The notes below the pieces were generated by a model. The model ran no database searches. It saw nothing but the letters and a program-made list of their open reading frames with translations, and had not been told where the DNA came from. Shown here in pieces: positions 46,900 to 57,764 of a stretch of DNA of 64,000 nucleotides. The DNA comes from Fomes fomentarius (Eukaryota; Basidiomycota; Agaricomycetes; Polyporales; Polyporaceae). Both the position numbers and the translations under genes were made by a program. Location of the stretch: assembly GCA_022606135.1 (NCBI GenBank), contig JABYQN010000004.1:2542001-2606000 (forward strand), read 5' to 3'. Position 1 is the stretch's first letter; each line of letters opens with the position of its first letter.

Positions 46900-47595
46900 A
46901 CTTGTCGCCTTTAGAGAGTCGGTATTGAACAAGGGAATGACGTTGTGGCGCACAAGAGGAGTACCTCAATGATGGGACGCCACAAGCCAAATAAGAGCAA
47001 ACCCTACTTTGCGGGCGCTTGTAAGTAAAAGTTTGCAGGCTCTTCGACTGTGACTACAGCCTTGCACGATGACCTCCATCTCTGAGCTCGGGCCGACAGT
47101 ACACCAGAAATTGGGAAGCTATATGGTGAGTCTCTGATGACCTACTTATCTTCATGATGTTACTCTTGTAATTTGCGTTCGATCGCTCTCTTCCTCACAC
47201 CAAAGGGGTGCACTCGCCTGTGCGCCCTGGGGTTGAGAGTATGAGACAAACTACTACTTTCTGATTCTGCTCCCTGTCCCCTTTACGCCATGACTCATGC
47301 TGATCATTGCTAGGTATCATTGTGTATCATAGGATATACCCCTTCGTCACTGTCAATATGGACTCGTAATCGTGTTGTAATCCGAAGGCTCCGCGCTACT
47401 GCCTATGATCCCATCTTATATGATTCACCGCTCAATGAACACTATCTTGCAGCTTGTCAACCCTGTTGCTGATTGTCACGGAACGTGGAGGGATGTCCCA
47501 GAAATGCGAACGAATCAAGCAAAGCAACATCGATAGTGCCAGCAAAACATACGAACGATAAGATTCAATTCAACGTGATCATACAAACGTGCACA
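46900..47595. other. Intergenic, possible orphan first exon
   Basis: A plus-strand ATG at about 47070 opens MTSISELGPTVHQKLGSYM followed directly by gtgagt. This resembles the first exon of a DUF6534-type gene, but the expected second exon is absent before the DPB11 copy begins. Otherwise nothing is recognised. Confidence 0.3.
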
Positions 47596-48540
47596 ACTAA
47601 GCATCGACAAGCCTTCACCAACATGTCTCAACGTCCATACCCTGAAGCATAGATGCTCAGACCGCCCTATACCCTCACCCCACGCCGCCCCTTACCCCTC
47701 CGTCCCCTCGCCACAACCTTCTTCCCCGAGCTCTCCGCAACAGCAACAGCATCTGGCAACAGCGGCAGCGTCAGCTCCTTCTCCACATCCAAGTCCATAT
47801 CCCATGCGTTCCTCTTGCCCTTGCTCGCGCTCTTCCCTGCGTCTGCATCCTCACCGGTCTCGACTTGGAAGAGGAACTTGAGCCTATCGAGCTCCCCGTT
47901 CTGCTTCGGGTCCGCGTACGCGACGTGGAGACTGTCCTCCTGCGGGCCTTGAAGGAAGCTGTTGTCTTCCTCGCCGTAATCGACCGGGTCAGGGAAGTGG
48001 AGAGGCTTCTTGGACGCTGAACCGCCTGCGGAGTGGTTCCCACCAAACAGCACGGGCGACGCGGTGGACGCAGGGCTGCGGCCGCCTGGGGTCGTGTACG
48101 ACATGTTCGGCCAACGCAAAGAGTCAGTATCCGATGCCTAGACTCAACACATACCCTTGTGCGTTGCAGCGGCCTGGACTCCTGTGCCTGCGTTCTGCCC
48201 GGTGCGGCGTCCTTTTCTTCTTCCGAACGCAGTTTACGGAGATACGGTCCTGGATGACAGTTGTCGCCTGCCTCGTGACTAGGTTTGGCATCGTAGGTCC
48301 CGAACTCCCACGTCTAGGCAAGTGCGGCAGCGAGGGTGACTCTGACGATGGGACGCGTTCTTCATCATACAACTTCGACGGTATTGTCGCTTGGAATTGA
48401 GACTCATCGTGCAGCAGAGGCTCGGACCCTGGTGAGGATTCTGTTTGTGTCGCCATCGGGACGTCGTACGCGGAGCTGGAGAGGATGGAGCTCTGGCAGG
48501 CCGCAGGTATTGGACGGTCCACACGAAATGTCCCGTCAGG
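47596..48540 (-). pseudogene. Partial duplicate of the DPB11-like gene (3' end)
   Basis: Very similar to 49910-50850 of the full gene, same orientation, including about 60 bp of its 3' flank. The terminal exon frame is still open and ends with the same GRRGKGRRGVRV, with small changes such as GEDADAGKSASKGK. Upstream, deletions remove the KRRSEEEEDAAPG region and the similarity stops near 48475-48540. The BRCT domains are absent, so this is a truncated copy lying about 1.4 kb downstream of its parent. Confidence 0.88.
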
Positions 48541-49098
48541 TTTCGCTGCTGCTAGGACGCGTCATCTCGTGTTTCAACGAGTCGACTAGCCTTGAAAGTC
48601 CTACCTCTTTATACTTACTGGGATTCCCGAACAGCGATCGTCATCAGCGAGATATGCCAGGGCATACTTATACACGATCAAGCTCATGGCAGTCAACTGG
48701 CCCAACTTGCGAGCCAGCTGACGAAATGATTGCTTGCCCAAGGTTCGACAACTCATGCAAACGGACTGGTGTCAACGAATTGGCCAATGCTTCACTCTAT
48801 GTAGACACGAGAGTTGATCTCAAAACAATGCATACCAATATAACACCCGTGTAATATACAAGGCGGTCACAGGTGACCCGCAAACGAGCCGCCGGTGCTG
48901 TTCATAGCATCAAGTGAACATGTATGTACAGTGTACGGTCGTCAGAAATTGAAGTGCGCGTGACGCGTTCGTGGCAATCGTGGTGAGACGAGGACGAGGA
49001 GAGCTCGTCCAAGATCCAAGATCCAAGAATGCACGACAGACAGAATTGACTCGACGAGCACAGAGAATGGCAGGCTTAGGATGTTGGTGATAGCTTAC
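48541..49098. other. Intergenic, nothing recognised
   Basis: Between the DPB11 fragment and the small hypothetical gene. An open frame reading into this from 48336 on the plus strand is the antisense shadow of the duplicated segment. Confidence 0.35.
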
Positions 49099-49560
49099 CT
49101 TGGCGGCTGCTTCCTCGTCGAGCCGTAGAGAATATCTGGAACGGCGGTCGCCGGTATGTGATCAGATGAGATGAAGGGGTGAGGTAGGACACTGACCTGA
49201 CTTCAGGACGCTCTCGAACTCGCCGTCTTGCAAGAATTGCTTGATGCGCGGGTGCTCCCCAATAAAATTTTGGGCCACAAAGAAATCACGGAAGTCCTTG
49301 AGTTTCACAGCGCCGGGTTTGGCGGCAATGACTGCTTCCAAAAGAAATATAAAGCAAACCGTTGGATTGTGTTCTGCCATGAGAGTTTGAAGGAGGTCGT
49401 CGTGGAGCAGCCCGTGGAACTCGTCCTCGGTGGATGGAGAGAGCTCCTCATCGAGGCGAAGCTTTTTGATGGGAGCATTTGGGCCGATGTCCGAGGAAGG
49501 ACGGCGGACGACTCTGCTTTCCAACTCCATAGGGTCTGAGTTCATGACGTGTTGAGACAA
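49099..49560 (-). CDS. Hypothetical protein, possibly 3'-truncated
   Basis: Exon 1 starts at 49560 (or the in-frame ATG at 49545) and encodes a soluble, largely helical protein: SPSTEDEFHGLLHDDLLQTL, FIFLLEAVIAAKPGAVKLKDF, NFIGEHPRIKQFLQDGEFESVLKS. An intron of about 65 nt leads to a short exon (ILYGSTRKQPP) ending at a good donor (gtaagc) at 49098. No further exon could be found, so the 3' part may have been lost when the DPB11 copy was placed next to it. I do not recognise the family. Confidence 0.5.
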
Positions 49561-49980
49561 CTGGCGGTATTGGGAGGAAGATGGCAGGAAGGAACAGATC
49601 CTGGGTGGCAGTACAAGCTAGGTGATATCGAACTACTTCGGGCTTCTAAACTCCGCTGTGGTTCAGCCTTAGGCGCCTCGCTGCATCCATCATAACCTAT
49701 ATAGCAAATCCAACGGTCACTCGACTACGAAACTATAGAAAAGATGCAACGACTCGAAAGGATCTACATCATTTACGCATCGATCCAGCCCATAAGGCGC
49801 GCCGCGGGGACGAGGGAGAATAGCGCCAGCATGGAGACCGCATTCGTGTCGGTAGTATCAGCACAGAAGGATCCCTGAAAATGGTCGACGTACACAGCTT
49901 GAACTACGCATCGACAAACCTTCCCCAGTATCTCGCAACGTCCGTACCGTCGTCGGTGAAGCATGGATGCTCAGACCGCC
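49561..49980. other. Intergenic, 3' flank of DPB11-like gene
   Basis: No gene seen. The part from about 49910 on is also present next to the truncated copy at 47596. Confidence 0.4.
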
Positions 49981-52900
49981 CTATACCCTCACCCCACGCC
50001 GCCCCTTACCCCTCCGTCCCCTCGCCACAACCTTCTTCCCCGAGCTCTCCGCAACAGCAACAGCATCCGGCAACTGCGGCAGCGTCAGCTCCTTCTCCAC
50101 ATCCAAGTCCATATCCCATGCGTTCCTCTTGCCCTTGCCCGCGCTCTTCCCTGCGCCCACACCCTCACCGGTCTCGACTTGGAAGAGGAACTTGAGCCTA
50201 TCGAGCTCCCCGTTCTGCTTCGGGTCCGCGTACGCGACGTGGAGACTGTCCTCCTGCGGGCCTTGGAGGAAGCTGTTGTCTTCCTCGCCGTAATCGACCG
50301 GGTCAGGGAAGTGGAGAGGCTTCTTGGACGCTGAACCGCCCGCGGAGTGGTTCCCACCAAACAGCACGGGCGACGCGGTGGACGCAGGGCTGCGGCCGCC
50401 TGGGGTCGTGTACGACATGTTCGACTGCCAACGCAAATCGGAATTAGCATCAGCATCCGAATCATGCGTAGACTCAACACATACCCTTGTGCGTTGCAGC
50501 GGCCTCGAGCGCTTGCCTAACCTCGACTCCTGCGCGTGCAATCTGCCTGGTGCGGCGTCCTCTTCCTCCTCCGAACGCCGTTTCCCAAGCAGAGTCATGA
50601 TACGGTCCTGGATGACAGTTGTCGCCTGCCTCGTGACCAGGTTTGGCGTCGCAGGCCCCGAACTGCCATGTCCAGGCAAGCGCAGCGGCGAGGGCGACTC
50701 TGACGACGGAACACGTTCTTCATACAACTTCGACGGTATCGCCACTTGAGATTGAGATTCGTCGTGCAGCGGAAGCTCGGACCCGGGTGCGGATTGCGTC
50801 TGCGTCGCCACCGGGATGTCGTACGCGCTGTCGCTCGCGGGCGCGCTGGCGTTCTCTGGACCTGCGGATTGCTCGAGGAGCATGTTGGGCATCCCGAATA
50901 CCTCCATCTGCTCTGCCTGTCCTGGCGCTATGTCGTCCGGCGTCGGTGCTGGTGCCAGCGCTGATGCTGGTGGAGGGTCGTAGTACGATAAGCCTGGAGA
51001 TCGGTAAGGCTGCTCCTCAGCGTTGGTGATATCGTGCATAGTCACGTCGGGTGCAGCCTTCTCCTTGCCCTTGCCATTCGGGTCCGCTTTGGACCTCGGT
51101 GCCGAAGGCTGCGACGCCATCCACTCATCCGGCTCTCGTGTCTGGGACTCCACCGGAAGGTCGAGGACCCCATCGTCGGCTGGCGGAGGTGTTGACGGTA
51201 TCTCGCCTGCATTCGCGAGGGTTGCGAGCCAGGACATGTCCACGATAGGCGTGCTCCACTCTCGTGCCTTGTCAGCCTTCGCGCCCTCGCCTGACGGACA
51301 TAGGAGATGTGTCGAACGTCGCGAGAAGTTCGGTGCATGACTGATACCTGGTGTAGCACGCACGGATGAGCGAGCATGATTATTGACATATGAGATCTTA
51401 CTCACCTAGCGCGCGGAGTAGTCTCCGTACCGTGCACGCCTCTGCATGGTCCAGCCCCGAGAAGCTCAACAAGATCTCCTCTGCACCAGGGATAGGCACC
51501 TCAGCCTTGAGCGGTGTATACGCGATATGTTCCTCCGGACCGAGTAATCGCTCCTCGAACATACACCGCTCCAACCAACACTCCGTCCTGTATTTCGCGC
51601 GCTCCTCCTCGTCCGCCTCCTGCCTGAAGATATTGCTTCCGCTAAATGATCCGTGTTCAGTAACCAACCAACAGGCAGACAGCGAGGGGCGCACCTAACA
51701 AGCCGCACGACGATAAAGTCCACATCCGCATCGTCGCCCTGAGAGATCCATCGTCCCCCACACTCCTCAATCGCGCTCTTCACACTCGCGCACCGCGCCT
51801 CACCCAGCGCGCGGAACCGATACCCCTTGAATATCACCCTCGCCGCGTCTGATATTCCCGTACCATTCGTCAACGCATCCTCGGGCACGGCGCTCCCCGC
51901 CCGACTTGGGCCAGCAGCATAAGAAGAAGACACGATGGGAATGTCGGACGCCATGCCCGCCATAGCTTCAATGCTCCCCGGGGGCCGTTGTAAGAACGAG
52001 GATGTGCGCGACATAGTCGACGTGCGTTGGAACGGCTGTCGGATCCCGTTCTTAGGCGTCGACGCGTCTTGAGAATTGGGGAGGAACGAGCGCGACCGCT
52101 GGAACTTCGAAAGCGCAGAGATAGGCGCCCTCTCTGTCTTGTCTCCGTCCAAGTCCTTCATGGTCCCGCGTTTCGACAGCTGCCTTGGCCCTGCGCGCGA
52201 CGGGGACCCCTCTCGCCTCTGGGCGTTCGCAGCGGCTTGCGCAGAGGCGGCGGACTGGGACTTTGACGGACTCCGCACTAGGCGGCCGCCCTGGACCTCG
52301 AACCCACGCGGTTTGAGAATACTTTCCCACAGGTGCAGGGTCATCGCAGGGACACGCTTGCCCGACGCGATTTCCTCTTCTTCTGGTGCAGGTGCAGGGA
52401 CGACGGGCGCTTTCCCTCGTGCCGAAGCCTCGGCGTTCTGGATTTCGGACGAGATCCCGCTTTCGTCTGGGGCAGTTGATGAGGGTGGAGGTAGTGTCAC
52501 CGCTATGCCAGACTCCAACGTTGAGGAGAGCGCGTTTCTGGAATTACATCGAATAGCATTGGAGAGCGTACCTTCTGGCAGAGCCCTCGGCGAGGGCCGT
52601 GGATTCGAGACCAAGTACCTCTCTTCGTTGAACCGTCCTCCAAACCTTAGCGAGTCCCAGAACCAGTCCTCCCAGACGATATGTATCTGTGCCTCGCGCA
52701 TATCATTGAACTTCTGCGCGTACCGCACCTTCTCGCTCTCGGCCTCGCTCGTGTTCCCGCACAGTAGATGCGTGACCTTGACGGGACGTTCGAGTTGCTT
52801 GACGTATGTCCCACCGCCTTTCGTCACCTCTTGGTTGATCTCCAGCCGGCGCGCGACGTCACCGATGCCCGAGACGCAGACGACAACGCCGGCGAAGGGT

Positions 52901-53742
52901 GGCAGACGGTGCATTTTGATGCTTTGGGGGACGTCGACGTCGTCTCCGTGCAGCCAGATCTTGTGGCTCTCGATTATCCAAGAGGGGTGCATGATTGGTA
53001 TCCGGCTTTCCAGTGCGCACTGTCAAGCATCGGGTACTGAGCCACCGACATATTTGAAGCAAGGGAGAGACGTACCCTATATTTTGCACTGCCGGATTGT
53101 TCGGCTACGAGATGTGTGACCTTGTCGGTCAGGTCACTTAAAGACTGTGCACCCAGTTCAAGGGCGAGCTTGAAGAGTGAAGTCTGACGCAGGGAATGAG
53201 CTCGAAAAGAAGACAGAGAGTGTGGTTGGCAGCAAAGGGATCTATGCCGAGCTCCTATTCATGAACATCATAGGCGCTCATGCGAATCAGCCACATTCGA
53301 TCGAGGAAGTGGTGGTGGTATGAATGACTGGGTGTACAGCAACCATTACACGCACGAGAGGAGTGATGAGTAGTAATTTATGAGCAGGATGCAGAAGCCT
53401 TAGGTGCCATAAAGGAAAATCCAGGTGAAAGCACACCCAGCAGGAATGGTTACGAGCTCCGAATGAAACAGGTACTCACCTTGTCGCTAATTCCAGTTGC
53501 GCACAATACGAAGCCCTTAAAAGGCCTGGGACATAAATCCTGCACAGATGTTTCATCGTCTGAGTCAAGTCCTGAACTATGTGTCCATGTCGACTCCGGC
53601 GTTCGTGCACCCTTGCGTGCGTCCGGTTGCGCTGGTCTTAGCTTGACCCCAGGTACCTGCGATACATAGCTACATATTTGTGGACTTTCTGATCAATTGA
53701 TACACGTACCTTCTTGGACCTATTGACCCTCCTGAACGACAT
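49981..53742 (-). CDS. DPB11: DPB11/Rad4(Cut5)/TopBP1-like four-BRCT protein
   Basis: Nuclear scaffold that loads replication factors at origins and activates the checkpoint kinase by reading phosphorylated partners. The first exon is tiny (start 53742, MSFRRVNRSKK). The second brings PFKGFVLCATGISDK, opening BRCT1, which continues LFKLALELGAQSLSDLTDKV and IPIMHPSWIIES. BRCT2 is at about 52930-52680 (FAGVVVCVSGIGDVARR, GGTYVKQLERPVKVTHLLCG, HIVWEDWFWDSL). A long Ser/Pro-rich linker follows, then BRCT3 (FKGYRFRALGEARCASV, about 51840) and BRCT4 (EILLSFSGLDHAEACTVRRL, STHLLCPSG, TPIVDMSWL, about 51490-51240). The C-terminal third is disordered and ends in a basic GRRGKGRRG tail. The four-BRCT layout as two pairs is that of fungal Dpb11/Rad4. 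Parts of this gene are duplicated at 47596-48540 and 42555-42765. Confidence 0.86.
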
Positions 53743-54056
53743 TCCTTCGATGAGTTAGATAGTTGTGAGATTGCAGCGCGTGTCGTTCCGTCAATAGCGC
53801 GTGTGTAGTCGTCAAATCAGAAGTACAGATTGCTGAAGCCCCAGGGAGTATAACATACAAAGCAGGAAGCTGGAGACAGCGTAGTAGTGAGTGTGGTCAG
53901 ACGACCGTGGAGGGAAGTGTTGGGCGACGCGCTACGCGACGTACAATGTTTAGGGCAGGTCGTGACGCGCTCGTCACGTGTACAGAAAGTTAGCTCCGAG
54001 CGCTGCACTCAGTGCGCTGGACAACGAGCTGCACCGTCGTCCCGCCGTCGTCTGCC
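53743..54056. promoter_or_regulatory. Divergent promoter, DPB11-like and uL30m genes
   Basis: The two start codons are 314 bp apart and face away from each other, so both promoters must lie here. No TATA box is evident. Confidence 0.45.
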
Positions 54057-54455
54057 ATGTTATCCGCCGCTGTCGTCCGTTCACGTGTCGCCGTTTCTGC
54101 AAGGGCCCAACGCCGGCTGCTGGCGACGACCCCCAACCAATCGTCGTCCTCGACAGTCTCATCAACAACCTCCGAGCCCCTTACCCACTTCCGCATCACT
54201 CTCCGCCGCTCGGCCATTTCCTTGCCCCAGAACATCAAAGACACCCTCACTTCGCTCGGTATCCACAGACGTCTGCAAACAGTCTACCACAGGCATACAC
54301 CAGACATTGCGGGCAAGATCCTCACCGTGAAGGAGCTCGTAACGGCGGAAAACGTACCCGAGTCGGCAGTGCGCACAAAGTTGGAGCAGAGGCAAGAGAG
54401 GAAGGCGTCGAGGGGATACTTGGTGACAGGCTCTAAGCTGGCGGAAGAGCTATAG
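54057..54455 (+). CDS. MRPL33: Mitochondrial large-subunit ribosomal protein uL30m
   Basis: A 132-residue intronless frame. The N-terminus is Arg/Ser/Ala-rich without acids (MLSAAVVRSRVAVSARAQRR), a typical mitochondrial targeting peptide. The L30 fold follows: THFRITLRRSAISLPQNIKDTL, LGIHRRLQTVYHRHTPDIAG and KILTVKELVTAENV, the three elements conserved from bacterial L30 to yeast Mrpl33. It is part of the mitochondrial 54S subunit near the 5S-equivalent region. The start at 54057 is preferred because the upstream in-frame codons encode no plausible leader. It is divergent from the DPB11-like gene. Confidence 0.87.
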   Translation: MLSAAVVRSRVAVSARAQRRLLATTPNQSSSSTVSSTTSEPLTHFRITLRRSAISLPQNIKDTLTSLGIHRRLQTVYHRHTPDIAGKILTVKELVTAENVPESAVRTKLEQRQERKASRGYLVTGSKLAEEL

Positions 54456-55767
54456 AGGAGTCACTGGTGCGTCTCCGTCTCATCACAATATGTTCTCTAA
54501 CTCATCCTATTTCAGGCATTCGGTCTATTTGCTGTCTGTGATCGCCTTTGATATCTTCGATTCCACATACCGCCCCAGTTAATGTCATTGTAGCCAGCGA
54601 TAGTGATGAAACCTGCCATGTGGGTCGGCATTTCTGGTGATGAACAAGGTCGGCCTCAGACCGATGAACTTGACCATTGATGCTCCTACATGAGGAACGG
54701 TCCACAATGTTGTACCTAGGTAAGGCTAAGAGTGTCAAGAAACGGATCGGTGAGTCTTCCGCGCGCACAAGCTGTCTATGGTCCCGATTGGTTATGAGCA
54801 GGTCCAGCGACGAAGTTGCAGTGACATAGCTGAGTTGGTGCGCAAGGCCATGCATGCGACTGTGTATAAGGCCGATATCCTTCACCGGTGCGTAGAGTTG
54901 CATTCGATCTTGCAGGCTGAGTTCTGTGGACAAGTTTTTCCGGCCCATCACAACCTCCGCATCGTTGCTGGCAGCAGAAGCTTTTCTGCGTCGAGCACAG
55001 CTCTGGTCGTATACTCGGACCGATCTTATCCAGCGCGTCCAGTGCGCATGTGAAATCAGAGAAGCCTGGGTGTCACGCGCACTATCTTCAGAATCACCTT
55101 TCTCCGGACTCTCCATTGAGTGGTTTATCCGGCCTCTTGCACCCCGTAACGTCTCATTGTTCCGGTGAATGACACTGAACGACTCCATCCTCAGTCACTG
55201 TAATAGTCGATGCGACTACTACCGGAGAGGTTGTTGGTACAGGATGTTGATGAGGTTGACGTTGGCGTGATTGGTATTGTCAGGCAGATTGATGGCAGAT
55301 GCCTTCGGTTTGAAGCCAGTTCCCGCGAAGCAGGCTCTCGAGCTCGCAGATATGATTGCTACACCTGTTGTGCAGCACCGTCGTGTCGCTCATAGGGCAC
55401 ACGGAGTAATTCAGGTGTACCAATTCGGTTGATCTATGTCCGTTCTGGACTCTACATTTAACATCACGACGTTCATCCGCAGTTTCCGAGGCTTCTTCCG
55501 TCCGTTGTCATCAGCAACAAACACCTTCCACCGTCTCTGAACCGGTGTGATCACCTCACGCGCACCTTGTGACCAAGTCCTCACCAGTCCAATAGGCGGG
55601 ACAATCCTCGGAACATCGACGGATAGCTCTACCGTCCTTGCCAAGAGGCTCTCCGGCCTCGCTTCGTCGCGTATGTCACATTGCATACTCGGAGTGGTAC
55701 TTATAGCACGACGGAGGGACCTGTCTGCGATATCCAGACTCACCCCTCGCTATCTCTGGTGTATACC
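54456..55767. other. Intergenic, nothing recognised; endoglucanase promoter at right end
   Basis: Long minus-strand open frames (54502-55188, 55411-55743) carry no domain I recognise and lack homologues in the window. The final few hundred bases should control the cellulase gene; I could not identify individual sites. Confidence 0.4.
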
Positions 55768-57406
55768 ATGAAGAGTGTCATCCTTTCGCTCGCACTTGCG
55801 CTCGCCAGCGCGGCCCCGTCGTACGCAGTCCCTGCCTGGGGTCAGTGCGGAGTGAGTACTTCCTATGTTGACTGGAGAAGTAAGTGCTCACCACACTTGC
55901 ATAGGGTATCGGCTACTCCGGTTCTACTACCTGCGACGCTGGCAGCACCTGTGTGAAGCTCAGCGATTGTGCGTACCCCCTACCGCCTTCGTCTTACTAT
56001 AGTTTACTGACCTCACTTACCCAGACTACTCACAATGCCAGGTCAGCAGCGCCACGACGACCGCATCCCCGGCCGGCCCGAGCAACTCGCTCTGCCCGAG
56101 CGCGACCACCAAGTTCAAGCTGTTCGGTGTCAACCAATCCGGCGCCGAGTTCGGTAACAACGTCATCCCCGGCCAGCTCGGCAAGGAGTACACCTGGCCC
56201 GAGCCGTCGTCGATCGACTACTTCGTCGGCCAGGGCTTTAACTCCTTCCGCATTCCGTTCTTGATGGAGCGCGTCAGCCCGCCCTCCACGGGCGGTCTCA
56301 CTGGCCCCTTCAACCAGACGTACCTCGGTGGTCTCAAGGACACCGTAAGCTACATCACGAACAAGGGCGCGTACGCTATCATTGACCGTGAGTCTGCTTT
56401 GGGATGCTACGTGCATGAATGTGGTGACTGACCTCGAACCCTCGCAGCGCACAACTTCATGATCTTCAACGGTGCTACGATTTCGAGCACGAGCGAGTGA
56501 GTATTCGTGGTAAAATTGCTATGATCTACTAGTGTCTGATGCCACTTCGTGAACAGCTTCCAGGCTTGTAAGTATCATTCAGCGTGTTTGATGAGCATGT
56601 ATTCAATTCTCTATCTATAGGGTGGAAGGCTCTCGCCAACGAATTCGTATGTATCCCCATAACCAACGATATCCCAGTACACGAGCTCACCCTGCTTTAA
56701 TCCAGAAATCGAACAGCAACGTCATCTTTGACCTCCAGAACGAGCCGCACGATATCCCCGCTCAGACCGTCTTCAACCTCGTACGACTTCTCTCGTTCTT
56801 CCGCCTGACGCATCTGCAGCCGCTCACCCCTCTCCCCACAGATGCAAGCCGGCATAAACGGCGTCCGCTCCTCCGGCGCAACCTCGCAGCTCATCCTCGT
56901 CGAGGGCACGAGCTGGACCGGCGCCTGGACCTGGACCTCCTCCGGCAACAGCGAGGTCTTCGGCGCGATCAAAGACCCGAACAACAACGTCGCGATCGAG
57001 ATGCACCAGTACCTCGACTCGGACGGCTCCGGCACCTCCCCCACCTGCGTCTCCTCGACCATCGGCGCCGAGCGCCTCCAGGCCGCGACCCAGTGGCTCA
57101 AGCAGAACAACCTGAAGGGCCTCCTCGGTGAGATCGGCACGGGTTCGAACGCGGCCTGCATCTCTGCCGTCCAGGGCGCGCTCTGCTCGTTGCAGGAGTC
57201 TGACGTCTGGCTCGGCGCGCTGTGGTGGGCTGCGGGCCCGTGGTGGGGCGACGTGAGTTGTCTATGCCTGTTCTCTTGTCGTGTGTGCAACGTGTCTAGA
57301 GCGGTTGCTGACTTTGAACTTTTGATAGTACTTCCAGAGCATCGAGCCCCCAACTGGTGCGGCCGTCTCCGAGATCCTCCCTCAAGCCCTGAAGCCGTTC
57401 CTCTGA
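55768..57406 (+). CDS. Secreted endoglucanase, CBM1 plus GH5 (subfamily 5-like)
   Basis: Cleaves internal beta-1,4 bonds of cellulose outside the cell. The signal peptide is MKSVILSLALALASAAPSYA. A family-1 cellulose-binding module follows (WGQCG across an intron to GIGYSGSTTCDAGSTC and YYSQC), with its aromatic and cysteine pattern. A short Ser/Thr/Ala-rich linker leads to the GH5 barrel: FKLFGVNQSGAEFG, FNSFRIPFLMERV, the acid/base in FDLQNEPHDI, EMHQYLDSDGSGT, and the nucleophile in GLLGEIGTGSN, ending WWAAGPWWGDYFQSIEPP and ALKPFL, stop 57404-57406. About nine short introns. Length near 390 residues fits basidiomycete Cel5A-type enzymes. No lesion is seen. It supports a wood- or litter-decaying lifestyle. 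Confidence 0.93.
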
Positions 57407-57764
57407 ACAGCGACCGTGGGGCTGAATGTGACAAAAGTTCTTGATCCACAGTGTGACGTAGTGTATCAGCTTCGCAATACCAGCGCTTCGTAAATCATGT
57501 GTGCAAAACCGACAGTCAAGAAAGACGCTCACTCGTCGTGTGCATTGTTCGGTGCGAGAGAGATTTACGACCTACGTAAGGTGATCGTATAACAATCGGC
57601 TAGGGGGTACACGACCCAGCACTAGTTTAAGGTCTAGAATACATCATGTAGCACGTACGTAGCGTCAGCATGAGCACAGCGTGTCGCGCATCAATCTCAA
57701 ACTCGTAACAGGACTCCTATATGGAGCAACACATTGATGTCAGCAGCGCAGCAGTGGCCTCTTC
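57407..57764. other. Convergent intergenic gap
   Basis: Shared 3' flank between the plus-strand endoglucanase and the minus-strand permease. No gene seen. Confidence 0.45.

Noticed and set aside
52076..53119. 347-codon plus-strand open frame
   Set aside because: It is the antisense shadow of the BRCT-domain exons of the DPB11-like gene.
54502..55188. 228-codon minus-strand open frame
   Set aside because: No recognisable domain and no similarity within the window; composition looks random.
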